The notes under the pieces: model-generated
What the model saw: the letters and a program-made list of their open reading frames with translations, nothing else
What the model was told of the DNA's origin: nothing
The model's database searches: none
Shown here: positions 1-7,127 of the stretch, piece by piece
Layout: each line of letters begins with the position of its first letter
How positions within the stretch are numbered: the first letter of the stretch is position 1
DNA from: an uncultured Flavobacteriales bacterium
Lineage (GTDB): Bacteria; Bacteroidota; Bacteroidia; Flavobacteriales; Crocinitomicaceae
Assembly: GCA_946478775.1 (NCBI GenBank)
Contig: CAMLDR010000101.1
Location: 1-15,205, forward strand
Direction: 5' to 3'
Length of the DNA: 15,205 nucleotides
Position numbers and translations under genes: made by a program

Positions 1-323
1 AAGCGTTCGCTAAGTTCGGTTCTGATTTGGATGCGGCTACGAAGTCTGTTTTGGACAAAGGTGCACGTAACTTAGAGATTCTAAAACAACGCGAAGGAGA
101 TCCATACCCGGTAGAAAAGCAAATTGCTATCATCTACGTTGGTACAAAAGGATTGATGCAAAACGTTCCGGTAAACAAAGTAAAAGAGTTCGAAAAAGAA
201 TACTTAGACTTTTTAGAGGCGAAGCATTCCGATGTTTTGGTTCGTTTGAAAGCCGGAAAATACGAAGATGCTGATACAGATCTTTTAGGAAAAGTTGCGA
301 AAGAGATCGCTGGAAAATATTAA
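1..323 (+). CDS. atpA: ATP synthase F1 subunit alpha, C-terminal part (5' truncated by window edge)
   Basis: The reading frame is open from base 3 to the TAA at 321-323, giving about 106 residues. The first visible residues, AFAKFGSDLDAATK, match the signature at the start of the C-terminal helical domain of F1 alpha subunits (usually AFAQFGSDLDAAT). The rest (EKQIAIIYVGTKGLMQNVPV, then a Glu/Lys-rich helix and a final AGKY) is the normal end of the family. Alpha carries the non-catalytic nucleotide sites of the F1 head, on the cytoplasmic side of the inner membrane. A TTG at 27 is internal to the gene and not a start. atpG follows 80 bp downstream in the same direction, as expected for a Bacteroidota atp cluster in which atpD/atpC are encoded elsewhere. 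The N-terminal and nucleotide-binding domains lie outside the window. Confidence 0.96.
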   Translation, partial: AFAKFGSDLDAATKSVLDKGARNLEILKQREGDPYPVEKQIAIIYVGTKGLMQNVPVNKVKEFEKEYLDFLEAKHSDVLVRLKAGKYEDADTDLLGKVAKEIAGKY

Positions 324-332
324 TTAATTGAA

Positions 333-397
333 AATTGAAAATTGAGAATGTAAAAGGGGATTCAATCTTTTCAATTTTACATTTTCAATTTTAAATT
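333..397 (+). promoter_or_regulatory. Long AT-rich hairpin between atpA and atpG
   Basis: The 80-bp gap between atpA and atpG is almost entirely an inverted repeat. The arms 338-355 and 375-392 pair over 18 positions with one G-U wobble, around a 19-nt loop (356-374). After one mismatch, four more pairs (333-336 with 394-397) extend the stem. No run of T follows, so it does not look like a simple intrinsic terminator. It could slow RNA decay, mark a processing site, or attenuate transcription so that gamma is made at lower level than alpha (the complex needs 3 alpha to 1 gamma); this role is inference. The repeated ATTGAAAATTGA-like wording also resembles interspersed intergenic repeats in this phylum. 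Confidence 0.7.
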
Positions 398-403
398 AGA
401 GTT

Positions 404-1279
404 ATGCCGAACTTAAAGGAAATACGAAATCGAATTACTTCAGTAGGATCTACGATGCAGATTACCTCTGCAATGAAGATGGTTTCTGCTGCGAAATTGA
501 AGCGTGCACAGGATGCAATTACACAAATGCGTCCGTATGCTGAGAAATTGCAGGAGATCCTGGGTAATTTGACAGCTTCGTTGGATATTTCAGAGAATGC
601 ATTGGCTGCTTCACGCCCGGTGAATAAAGTATTGATTATCGCTATTACTTCCAACCGTGGATTGTGTGGTGGTTTCAATAACAACATCATCAAACGTGTG
701 AACCTGGCAATCACGGAAGAGTACTCGAATGCAAATGTAGGCCTGCTTTGTTTAGGAAAAAAGGCAAAAGATGCGTTCAAGCGTTCAGACATGTATTTTG
801 ATACTACAGGAACACCTATTCCGGCAGACATATTTGCAGCTTTAACATTCGAGAATGTGGGTATCGTTGCCGATTTCGCTTCAAAAGCATTCCTTGAAAA
901 GAAATACGATAAAGTGGTTGTAGTTTACAACAGCTTCATCAATGCCGCTTCCCAGGAAGTAAAAGAAGAACAGTTATTGCCGATCGTTCCTACAGAACAG
1001 TCAGGTGATGCACAAGCCGGAGATTACATCTTCGAACCTTCAAAAGAAGAGATCGTAGAAGAGTTGATCCCAAAAACGTTAAAAATCCAGTTGTTCAAAG
1101 CATTGTTGGACTCAAACGCATCCGAGCATGGAGCGCGTATGACAGCCATGCACAAAGCAACGGATAATGCCAAGGAGTTACAGCGTAGTTTAAAATTAAG
1201 CTACAACAAAGCCCGCCAGGCTGCCATTACAAACGAGATCTTAGAGATCGTGGGTGGTGCAGAAGCATTGAACGGCTAA
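404..1279 (+). CDS. atpG: ATP synthase F1 subunit gamma
   Basis: This 291-residue protein is the rotating central stalk of F1, coupling proton flow through Fo to catalysis in the alpha/beta head. The N-terminus MPNLKEIRNRITSVGSTMQI with the following TSAMKMVSAAKLKRAQ is the classic gamma signature: the first helix of the central coiled coil. The C-terminal helix is equally typical, with EHGARMTAMHKATDNA near residue 245 and a final segment containing NEILEIVGGAEAL. The middle part (about 70-200) has the Rossmann-like gamma fold, including TSNRGLCGGFN. Length is normal for the family. The ATG at 404 gives the canonical N-terminus; there is no Shine-Dalgarno sequence, as is usual in Bacteroidota. 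It is co-directional with atpA and is followed 20 bp later by a strong terminator, so it is the last gene of this operon. Confidence 0.98.
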   Translation: MPNLKEIRNRITSVGSTMQITSAMKMVSAAKLKRAQDAITQMRPYAEKLQEILGNLTASLDISENALAASRPVNKVLIIAITSNRGLCGGFNNNIIKRVNLAITEEYSNANVGLLCLGKKAKDAFKRSDMYFDTTGTPIPADIFAALTFENVGIVADFASKAFLEKKYDKVVVVYNSFINAASQEVKEEQLLPIVPTEQSGDAQAGDYIFEPSKEEIVEELIPKTLKIQLFKALLDSNASEHGARMTAMHKATDNAKELQRSLKLSYNKARQAAITNEILEIVGGAEALNG

Positions 1280-1298
1280 TAAGAATGAAATAATGAGG

Positions 1299-1334
1299 AA
1301 AGGCTTTTCCGCTTCGGCGGAAGAGCCTTTTTTT
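1299..1334 (+). terminator. Intrinsic terminator of the atp operon
   Basis: A G+C-rich stem with arms 1301-1312 and 1317-1328 (12 bp, one G-U pair, plus two A-T pairs at the base) closes on a stable TTCG tetraloop. It is followed by an uninterrupted T run to 1334. The position, 20 bp after the atpG stop codon, fits termination of the ATP synthase transcript. Confidence 0.93.
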
Positions 1335-1389
1335 GTTGTATTTGTTTCAACCGATTATACGATTTTGATCTTTTCATCGTTTTATCCCC

Positions 1390-2145
1390 ATGAAACAACT
1401 ACTTTATATCGCCTTTATCATCACATCCCTGACATCATTCTCCCAAGAGAAAGGTCCTATTTGTTCCAGTCATTGCCGTTTATATCATCCTACCGAATGG
1501 ATTTACAATGATTATTACAGGCTCAAGGGAACTAACTGGAATCTTCATGAATTTACCGGTTTGTTTCAGGCAGACTCCATTGATTCTACAATCACGGAAA
1601 TTACTCTTATCCTTGGAGATTCGTTGCTTTACAGTGCCGGTTGGGTCGATTGGGGGCCTTGTTTTCATCCCGATTTGGAATTGGAAGATGTGGAGCACGT
1701 AATCACAGTGCTGGAAGGAGAAGTTTCTGTTACAGCTATCAGAAAAGAATCATTTAGCCCTGATTGGGATTATACAATTAATCAGAATGCAACTATTCGC
1801 AGTTCGTGTTTCCTGGAACTCAAAGGTGCTCACTTCAGTAATCCTAAAAGTCACTTTGTTCGTGTAAAATTCGTGGATCCGCCTGCTCCGGAAGACCAAC
1901 TAGACCTCCCTGAAATCACCAATGATATTTCCATGTGGCTAAATAGTGAAAACACACTTTTTGTCAAAACGGATGAAACCACTGTTTGGAATGCGGAGCT
2001 TTATTCCCTGTCCGGACAAATGATCCAAAAATACCGTTTGGAAGGTTCGCAGACCTTAGATATTTCCACGCTTCCCAAAGGCTGTTATGTGGCTCATGTT
2101 TCCTCGGAAACCGGTTTAAAAAAGCAGATCAGATTCATCCGGTAA
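1390..2145 (+). CDS. Secreted protein of unknown function with C-terminal T9SS sorting domain
   Basis: A 251-residue protein. Residues 1-19 (MKQLLYIAFIITSLTSFSQ) are a Sec signal peptide ending in the SxQ type of cleavage site common in Bacteroidota. Residues about 20-165 form a module I do not recognise, rich in Tyr, Trp and Asp, with four cysteines (25, 29, 91, 140). A Pro-rich linker (PPAPEDQ, 164-170) leads to a beta-rich tail of about 75 residues (ISMWLNSENTLFV, AELYSLSGQMI, LDISTLPKGCYVAHV, ending KKQIRFIR). This has the layout of the type A T9SS sorting domain: paired strands, the LYSLSGQ-like motif, a PKGxYVxxV strand and a basic end. The protein is therefore predicted to cross the outer membrane through T9SS and be released or anchored at the surface. 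It sits alone between two terminators/gaps. The sorting call is fairly firm; the function of the N-terminal module is unknown. Confidence 0.85.
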   Translation: MKQLLYIAFIITSLTSFSQEKGPICSSHCRLYHPTEWIYNDYYRLKGTNWNLHEFTGLFQADSIDSTITEITLILGDSLLYSAGWVDWGPCFHPDLELEDVEHVITVLEGEVSVTAIRKESFSPDWDYTINQNATIRSSCFLELKGAHFSNPKSHFVRVKFVDPPAPEDQLDLPEITNDISMWLNSENTLFVKTDETTVWNAELYSLSGQMIQKYRLEGSQTLDISTLPKGCYVAHVSSETGLKKQIRFIR

Positions 2146-2212
2146 ATAACAGATTTTAAGTAAAAATATCCTAAATATCTTCCGGATTATTCCAGGATAT
2201 ATACATTTACTA

Positions 2213-2231
2213 CGTGAATGTCACATTCGCG
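2213..2231. repeat. Short near-palindrome in the gap before the flotillin-like gene
   Basis: The arms CGTGAATG (2213-2220) and CATTCGCG (2224-2231) are complementary over 8 positions with one G-U/T-G wobble, around the loop TCA. It could be a protein-binding site or a small RNA hairpin. No T run follows, so it is not a terminator. Confidence 0.35.
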
Positions 2232-2506
2232 ACTACAGCCCACCGGAATCAGGCCACTTCCCTCAAGCTTTCAATCGGAATAAAAAACGTTCATTCGAAA
2301 TAACGGATGGAACGGTATTGAAGTGAATCATTTTTAGATGAAAATATGTCAAAGCAGTTTGACCGAACAATTTTCTATCCACAGGGATTACGAAGTGTTC
2401 TGTCAACCTGCCGCCAACGGCGCTCCCAGGTCGGGATCCGTCTTGATTGCATGAACTTTTTACAGCGGGTTTACGTGCAGAAAAGAAAATTGGATCCCAC
2501 CGGGAG

Positions 2507-2533
2507 TTTTGAACGCAGATTCTTCTAAATTTG
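2507..2533 (+). promoter_or_regulatory. Candidate Bacteroidota-type promoter for the flotillin-like gene
   Basis: TAAATTTG at 2526-2533 matches the TAnnTTTG -7 element of Bacteroidota primary sigma factors exactly. The nearest upstream TTTTG (2507-2511) is only 14 nt away, shorter than the usual 17-23 nt spacing, so the -33 element is doubtful. Transcription would begin about 45 nt before the start codon at 2586. Confidence 0.35.
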
Positions 2534-2585
2534 ACAGCGAAAGTAGCGTACCACACTTTTAAAAACTTAAACAAAATAGAAATCG

Positions 2586-4553
2586 ATGAAAGAACTATTA
2601 CTTAGTTATTGGTGGGTCGGATTGATTGTTATCTGCCTCATTCTCTACAAATTTATTTTACGCTTCCTATTCGGGATGGTCATTGTACCGGAAGACAGAA
2701 TCGGGTTAGTAACCAAAAAATTCGTCTTGTTCGGAGCAAATAAAGAACTTCCGGACGGCCGCATTGTTGCCACCAACGGGGAAGCAGGTTTCCAGGCTAA
2801 AACACTCGCTCCGGGATTGTATTTCGGCATGTGGGTTTGGCAGTACGAAATTACGATGGAACAGTTTACGGTCATTCCGGAAGGGAAGATCGGATTGGTA
2901 CTTTCCAAGGATGGTGCTGAAATTCCAACCGGGAATATCCTGGGGCGCAAAGTAGAATGCGACAATTTCCAGGATGCGAATATGTTCCTGGGAAACAATG
3001 GCCAGCGTGGTCGTCAGACCAACTACATTACTGCGGGTTCGTACCGTATCAACACCATGTTGTTCCAGGTTTCGATCACTGAAATGGTCCGGATCCGTGA
3101 AAGCATGGTAGGAATTGTTACCACTTTAGACGGAAGGCCCATTGAGACAGGCGAAATTGCAGGTAAAGCAGTAGAGGGCCACAACAATTTCCAGGATTTC
3201 GATACTTTCCTGGAAAACGGTGGAAATCGCGGATTGCAGCCTTCTGTAATCCTGGCTGGTTCCTACAACTTAAATCCGTGGGCATTGCAGGTAGAAGAAA
3301 CCCCCATGACAGAGATTCCGATCGGGTATGTGGGAGTGGTGATCTCTTACATCGGTAAGGACGGAAAAGACTTAACCGGAACGGACTTCAAACACGGGAA
3401 TATCGTGGAGAAAGGAAGTAAAGGGGTTTGGTCCGAACCTTTTGGTCCGGGAAAATACCCGGTGAACAAATACACCATGAAAGTGGAGCTGGTTCCTACA
3501 ACGAACCTCGTATTGAACTGGGCACAGGCACGGAGTGAATCGCATAATTTGGATAAGAACTTGTCTACGATCACGGTTCGTTCCAAAGACGGTTTCCCGT
3601 TCAACCTGGACGTTTCACAGATCATCCACGTTCCAACCAATGAAGCACCGAAAGTCATTGCGCGTTTCGGGAATATGGTGAACCTGGTAACACAGGTATT
3701 GGAACCAACGATCGGTAACTACTTCCGCAACTCGGCACAGGACAGTGATGTGATCGCGTTCTTGTCGACACGTAAGGAAAGACAGGAATCGGCGAAAGAG
3801 CACATCAAGAAAGTGTTGGACGAGTACAACGTGAATGCAGTGGATACTTTGATCGGGGATATCGTTCCGCCGGAATCGTTGATGAAGACTTTAACGGACC
3901 GTAAGATTGCGGAAGAGCAGAAAGTGACATATGAAACCCAAAAACAGGCGCAGGAAACACGCCAGGGGATGGAAAAGGAAACTGCTATTGCCGATATGCA
4001 GAAAGACATCGTAAAAGCACAGCAAAGTGTGGAGATTGCAGAACGCACGGCAAACGCAACAGTGAAGAAAGCAGAAGGAGATGCATCCGGAGTGAAATTG
4101 GCGGTTGGTGCAGAAGCGGAAGCAACGAAACTGCGTGCATTGGCAGAAGCAGATGCTACACGTGCCCGGGCGAAAGCGGATTCGGAAGCGGTGAAGTTGA
4201 GAGCAGATGCGGAAGCAGAACGGATTGCAAAAACAGGTTCGGCTGAAGCAAGCAAGATCCTGGCAGTGGGTAAATCTACCGCAGAAGCATACGAATTGGC
4301 TGTGAAAGCCCTTGGTGGCGAGAACTTCACCCGTTACAAGATCACGGAAGAACTTTCCAAAGGAAATATCAAACTGATCCCGGATGTTTTGATCGGTGGA
4401 AACGGACAGCAGGGCGGATCCGCAATGGACGGTCTTTTGGGATTGAAATTGATGGAAATGATGGATCCGGACAAGAAAACGGTGATCCCTCAAAAGATAA
4501 TAAAGCCCGAAGTAAAACCGAAATCAGGACCTTCGACAGGCAAATCTGAATAG
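2586..4553 (+). CDS. Flotillin-like SPFH domain membrane protein with tandem N-terminal repeats
   Basis: A 655-residue protein. Residues about 7-31 are a strongly hydrophobic N-terminal membrane anchor. Residues 33-301 hold four diverged tandem units of about 60-75 residues, starting near 33, 96, 168 and 243. Each opens with an IPxGxIGLV-like strand and ends with an (A/G)GSY or PGxY turn plus a strand; units two and three share NFQD, the FL-GN-RG segment and a GSYxxN turn. Residues about 300-440 are the SPFH (band 7) domain, and 440-580 a long Ala/Glu-rich coiled coil (AEAEATKLRALAEADATRAR) typical of flotillins. A Gly-rich stretch and a Lys/Pro-rich tail end the protein. Flotillins are membrane scaffolds that oligomerise at the cytoplasmic membrane and organise microdomains; that role here is inferred from family. 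It is longer than common bacterial flotillins (about 500) because of the repeats. The gene stands alone, with its own terminator. Confidence 0.9.
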   Translation: MKELLLSYWWVGLIVICLILYKFILRFLFGMVIVPEDRIGLVTKKFVLFGANKELPDGRIVATNGEAGFQAKTLAPGLYFGMWVWQYEITMEQFTVIPEGKIGLVLSKDGAEIPTGNILGRKVECDNFQDANMFLGNNGQRGRQTNYITAGSYRINTMLFQVSITEMVRIRESMVGIVTTLDGRPIETGEIAGKAVEGHNNFQDFDTFLENGGNRGLQPSVILAGSYNLNPWALQVEETPMTEIPIGYVGVVISYIGKDGKDLTGTDFKHGNIVEKGSKGVWSEPFGPGKYPVNKYTMKVELVPTTNLVLNWAQARSESHNLDKNLSTITVRSKDGFPFNLDVSQIIHVPTNEAPKVIARFGNMVNLVTQVLEPTIGNYFRNSAQDSDVIAFLSTRKERQESAKEHIKKVLDEYNVNAVDTLIGDIVPPESLMKTLTDRKIAEEQKVTYETQKQAQETRQGMEKETAIADMQKDIVKAQQSVEIAERTANATVKKAEGDASGVKLAVGAEAEATKLRALAEADATRARAKADSEAVKLRADAEAERIAKTGSAEASKILAVGKSTAEAYELAVKALGGENFTRYKITEELSKGNIKLIPDVLIGGNGQQGGSAMDGLLGLKLMEMMDPDKKTVIPQKIIKPEVKPKSGPSTGKSE

Positions 4554-4556
4554 AAT

Positions 4557-4588
4557 AGAGGAGAGCGAAAGCTCTCCTTTGTTTTTTT
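4557..4588 (+). terminator. Intrinsic terminator after the flotillin-like gene
   Basis: The stem AGGAGAGC (4559-4566) and GCTCTCCT (4571-4578) encloses a GAAA tetraloop and is followed by TTG and seven T (4582-4588). It starts within a few bases of the stop codon. It lies only 20 bp before the next start codon, so that gene probably has its own promoter within or just after this terminator. Confidence 0.92.
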
Positions 4589-4590
4589 CG

Positions 4591-4598
4591 TAACTTTC
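4591..4598 (+). promoter_or_regulatory. Possible -7 box close to the Ada-like start codon
   Basis: TAACTTTC differs from the TAnnTTTG consensus only in the last base and ends 9 nt before the ATG at 4608. No convincing -33 element is seen at proper spacing, since that position falls in the terminator stem. If real, the mRNA would have almost no leader. Confidence 0.3.
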
Positions 4599-4607
4599 CG
4601 TTCTCAA

Positions 4608-5423
4608 ATGGAATCCGATCTTTCATACCAGTCTCCGCGCATGGAATTGCTCTTCAATACCCTGAAATGGATGCTTGATTCACAGCAGATTGGGATCAGT
4701 CTGGAAGAATTGTCCAAACGGGTTGAACTGGGAGAATGGGAAACACAGCACCTTTTCCAGGAATATTTGGGAAAAGATCCGCTTCGTTTCGTACAGGATG
4801 CCTTTTCTCCCTCTTTGGCGCAGGTATATAAAGAACAGGCACAGCTTTCGATCTTTGATTCTTTGGAGGAAATCCCGGAAAATTTGTCAGCTCACATAGA
4901 CCTGGATATTCAAATCGTGGAAGAATCTCCTACGGAAATCTATTATTCGATCTTTCCCTGGTTTTTGGGAAGTGTTTTTATAGCCAGCCACGAGTCCGGG
5001 ATTTGCCAGCTTACTTTTGAAGATACGGAAGTGGGTTCCATTCGTTTGAGAAGATCCTTCCCAAAAAGTACGATCCGGGAAGTACGAACAGAACTGCACG
5101 AGCTCGCTTACCAGGGGTTGATGAGTTATTTTGTCAAAACGGAAGATCTTCCCGTTATTCCGATTGCAGTGAAAGCAACGCAGTTTCAGGTTCGGGTTTG
5201 GAATGAATTGCAGGCCCTGGCGAAATCAGAATTGACAACTTACGGAGAACTGGCCGAAAATCTGGGTGATTTAAATGCTTCCAGAGCGGTCGGAGCAGCA
5301 GTGGGTGCAAATCCGATAGCATTACTCATTCCGTGTCACCGGGTGGTCCATCACAGTGGCAAGATTGGGAATTTCCGTTGGGGAAGCTGGCGCAAGCAAT
5401 TGTTATTGGCGATAGAAAAGTAG
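4608..5423 (+). CDS. Ada-like methylated-DNA--protein-cysteine methyltransferase with degenerate AraC-type HTH
   Basis: A 271-residue protein that should repair O6-alkylguanine (and O4-alkylthymine) by transferring the alkyl group irreversibly to its own cysteine. The catalytic domain is residues about 110-271: an N-terminal RNase-H-like part (FLGSVFIASHESGICQLTF) and the alkyltransferase core FQVRVWNELQ, LTTYGELA, the active-site motif IPCHRVV with nucleophile Cys243, and a final RWGSWRK. Residues about 12-66 look like one AraC-type helix-turn-helix (ISLEELSKRVELGEWETQHL with a following helix). The second HTH expected after it is shortened and not recognisable (SIFDSLEEIPENLSAHIDL). The N-terminal zinc domain of E. 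coli Ada, with its methyl-phosphotriester-accepting cysteine, is absent. Length is slightly below that of similar Bacteroidota proteins. It probably repairs DNA; whether it still regulates transcription is doubtful. It is transcribed alone. Confidence 0.93.
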   Translation: MESDLSYQSPRMELLFNTLKWMLDSQQIGISLEELSKRVELGEWETQHLFQEYLGKDPLRFVQDAFSPSLAQVYKEQAQLSIFDSLEEIPENLSAHIDLDIQIVEESPTEIYYSIFPWFLGSVFIASHESGICQLTFEDTEVGSIRLRRSFPKSTIREVRTELHELAYQGLMSYFVKTEDLPVIPIAVKATQFQVRVWNELQALAKSELTTYGELAENLGDLNASRAVGAAVGANPIALLIPCHRVVHHSGKIGNFRWGSWRKQLLLAIEK

Positions 5424-5426
5424 TAA

Positions 5427-5473
5427 GTACGCGAGGCATCGCGTGCTCGATGTAACAAAACTACTTTTCGAGC
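5427..5473 (+). other. Two overlapping small stem-loops between the Ada-like and OmpA-like genes
   Basis: Four bases after the Ada-like stop codon, GTACGCGA (5427-5434) can pair with TCGCGTGC (5439-5446) around a GGCA loop, with one G-U pair. A second stem GCTCGA (5445-5450) with TCGAGC (5468-5473) shares two bases with the first. Neither is followed by a T run, so calling a terminator is not justified; it may stabilise the upstream mRNA end. Confidence 0.35.
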
Positions 5474-5494
5474 GTTTCTCCTTAAACCTTGCTT

Positions 5495-6256
5495 ATGAAA
5501 TTAACCCTGCTTTTTGGCTTTTTACTTTCATCTATTTTTGGTTGTTTTGCCCAAAACCAAGTTCGTAAAGACTCGATTATTGCTTCGTTTGCCTACAATC
5601 AATCGGAAGTGTTGAATGCAGATGCCCTGTTGCAGGAATTGGACCAAATTGATCTTTCCTCATTAACGCTGATCAAACTGATCGGATACACTGATTCCAC
5701 CGGATCCCTGAAAAGAAACAAAATCCTCGCCGCCGACCGGATTAAAGCAGTTGAAAAGGTCCTGAAAAATTCCCGCCTGAGTTCAGTAAAGATCGAAAGG
5801 GTAAACGCAAACGAACTTTCGGGATCACGGGTTGTTCCGGATGAATTGAACCGCAGGGTAGATATCCTTTTCTTTGCAAAGAACGATCCTCCGAAGCCAA
5901 AATCGTCTCTAAACTTTGAACTCAACAAACCGGTTAACCTGAATGTGAATTTTAAAGGGGGAACGGCTGAGTTTTTAGCAACGGCTTATCCCAATCTGGA
6001 ATTACTCAAAAAAGCCATGCTGGCGGATACGACACTGATGTTAAGGCTTCAGGGACACGTTTGCTGCGAGAATGATGTGGATTTGTCTTTTAAAAGAGCC
6101 TATGCAGTAGCAGCTTACTTAAACCGGAACGGAATTGATCACGAACGAATGTTATCTGAAGGTTTCAGCAATAAGCAGCCGTTGGTACCTGACGATTCGG
6201 AAGCGAATATGGCTGTGAACAGAAGGGTAGAGGCCATTTTCTACCGCAGAGAATAG
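5495..6256 (+). CDS. Exported protein with two tandem OmpA-like domains
   Basis: The ATG at 5495 gives 253 residues beginning MKLTLLFGFLLSSIFGCFAQ, a signal peptide. A TTG six bases upstream would be possible but adds nothing. Cleavage may occur after AQ; the FGC at 15-17 is a poor lipobox (Phe at -2). Residues about 27-127 and 147-250 are two copies of the OmpA C-terminal (peptidoglycan-associating) fold. Copy 1 has GYTDSTG (64-70), Arg82 and NRRVD (119-123). Copy 2 has LQGHVCCEND (185-194), SFKRAYAVAAYL (198-209) with Arg201, GIDHERMLSEGFSNKQP and NRRVE (242-246). In OmpA the Asp of G(H/Y)TD and the helix Arg bind diaminopimelate; copy 1 keeps both, copy 2 replaces the Asp with Cys190. There is no beta-barrel. 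The likely role is envelope attachment to peptidoglycan (family inference). It stands alone, 71 bp after the Ada-like gene. Confidence 0.88.
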   Translation: MKLTLLFGFLLSSIFGCFAQNQVRKDSIIASFAYNQSEVLNADALLQELDQIDLSSLTLIKLIGYTDSTGSLKRNKILAADRIKAVEKVLKNSRLSSVKIERVNANELSGSRVVPDELNRRVDILFFAKNDPPKPKSSLNFELNKPVNLNVNFKGGTAEFLATAYPNLELLKKAMLADTTLMLRLQGHVCCENDVDLSFKRAYAVAAYLNRNGIDHERMLSEGFSNKQPLVPDDSEANMAVNRRVEAIFYRRE

Positions 6257-6310
6257 TCGCGTTTAAGTCGTTTTGTTGCTTGAAAATCATGCTAATTAAA
6301 TTTAGTACAT

Positions 6311-6318
6311 TATCTTCG
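6311..6318 (+). promoter_or_regulatory. Possible -7 box immediately before the methyltransferase start
   Basis: TATCTTCG resembles TAnnTTTG (one mismatch) and ends 5 nt before the ATG at 6324. No good -33 TTG is found at the usual spacing. If used, transcription would begin at or within a base or two of the start codon. Confidence 0.3.
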
Positions 6319-6323
6319 TAGCG

Positions 6324-7049
6324 ATGACTTTCAAGAAACGACTTCCAGGCCTTGTTAAAGGCGCTTTTTTTGGTTTGAGACTGCATGTAATCTTTCATCC
6401 GTTCTCACATTTATATATTTGGATAGGGAATATTTCCCGCCTTTCCAAATGGATCCGCCAGCAGGAAAATTTATTGATTAATGACTGCTATACTTCCAAA
6501 TTTGAATACAACAAACGATTTGAATTATACGAAGTGGTGATTAAAGATCAGCATCTGGATGAAGCGATCGATTACCTGGAATTCGGAGTAGCCAAAGGTG
6601 CTTCCATTGAATGGTGGGTGAACAGAAATAAAAATGCCGACACCAAATTTTATGGATTTGACACCTTTACAGGATTACCGGAAGATTGGGGTCCGTTCAA
6701 AAAAGGGGATATGTCTGCCAATAATGCCATTCCCGATTTTAACGATGCGCGCTGTGAATTCTATCAGGGTTTATTCCAACAGACTTTGAGGAATTTTTTA
6801 GCAGAAGGAAGGCTCAGCAACCGTAAAAAAGTCATTCATTTTGATGCGGATTTGTACACGTCTACCTTATTTGTATTGGCCAATTTATATCCGTACTTAA
6901 ACAAAGGAGATATTTTGTTCTTCGATGAGTTTAACTGCCCCACACACGAATATCTGGCCTTCGATGAATTCTGCCGTTCGTTTTATGTAGAGTATAAAAC
7001 CTTGGGTGCAGTCAATAATTTCTACCAGGTAGCGGTAATGATCAAGTAA
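6324..7049 (+). CDS. TylF/MycF-family (macrocin O-methyltransferase-like) SAM-dependent methyltransferase
   Basis: A 241-residue soluble protein. After a basic N-terminal segment with some hydrophobic stretches (about 1-45), a class I methyltransferase fold follows. YLEFGVAKGASIEWWVN (84-100) is the SAM-binding glycine-rich loop; FYGFDTFTGLPEDWGPFKKG (109-128) is the family's strongly conserved second motif; VIHFDADLYTST (170-181) and DILFFDEFN (196-204) provide the acidic residues that bind the catalytic metal in MycF/TylF. These enzymes usually methylate sugar hydroxyls in antibiotics and surface glycans. The substrate here cannot be read from the sequence, and no other sugar-biosynthesis gene is adjacent, so a specific function would be guesswork. 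Transcribed alone, it converges with the tdk-murF/alr operon across a 78-bp gap that lacks a clear terminator. Confidence 0.86.
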   Translation: MTFKKRLPGLVKGAFFGLRLHVIFHPFSHLYIWIGNISRLSKWIRQQENLLINDCYTSKFEYNKRFELYEVVIKDQHLDEAIDYLEFGVAKGASIEWWVNRNKNADTKFYGFDTFTGLPEDWGPFKKGDMSANNAIPDFNDARCEFYQGLFQQTLRNFLAEGRLSNRKKVIHFDADLYTSTLFVLANLYPYLNKGDILFFDEFNCPTHEYLAFDEFCRSFYVEYKTLGAVNNFYQVAVMIK

Positions 7050-7127
7050 TAGAATAATTCTAGCTTTAGGGCTTTTAATGAATCTACTTTCTGCGAACAT
7101 CCGGGCTCCTCTGTGGGAGATAAAGTG

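Larger units (their letters stand above)
2146..2585. other. 440-bp intergenic region, no recognisable gene
   Basis: Open frames of 60 codons (plus strand, 2346-2528) and 103 codons (minus strand, 2263-2574) exist here, but their translations are compositionally random, have no recognisable motif and no start context, and they overlap each other. A weak 7-bp inverted repeat (ATATCCT/AGGATAT) just after the preceding gene lacks a T run. A compact near-palindrome at 2213-2231 pairs 8 bp around a 3-nt loop. A promoter-like box lies at the right end (2526-2533). The length is large for this otherwise compact stretch; I cannot assign an RNA gene to it. Confidence 0.6.

Noticed and set aside
1293..1511. 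72-codon plus-strand frame
   Set aside because: It runs through the atp terminator and into the T9SS-cargo gene in another frame.
2263..2574. 103-codon minus-strand frame and a 60-codon plus-strand frame in the gap before the flotillin-like gene
   Set aside because: They overlap each other, have random-looking translations and no start context; I treat the region as non-coding.
3719..4330. 203-codon open frame on the minus strand
   Set aside because: It is antisense to the flotillin-like coiled coil; its Ala/Ser/Phe-rich composition reflects the repeated Glu/Ala codons of the real gene and it has no motif.
7050..7127. Shared terminator between the convergent methyltransferase and murF-alr genes
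   Set aside because: Only a 6-bp palindrome (TAGAAT/ATTCTA) with a one-base loop is present, with no stable stem or T run.
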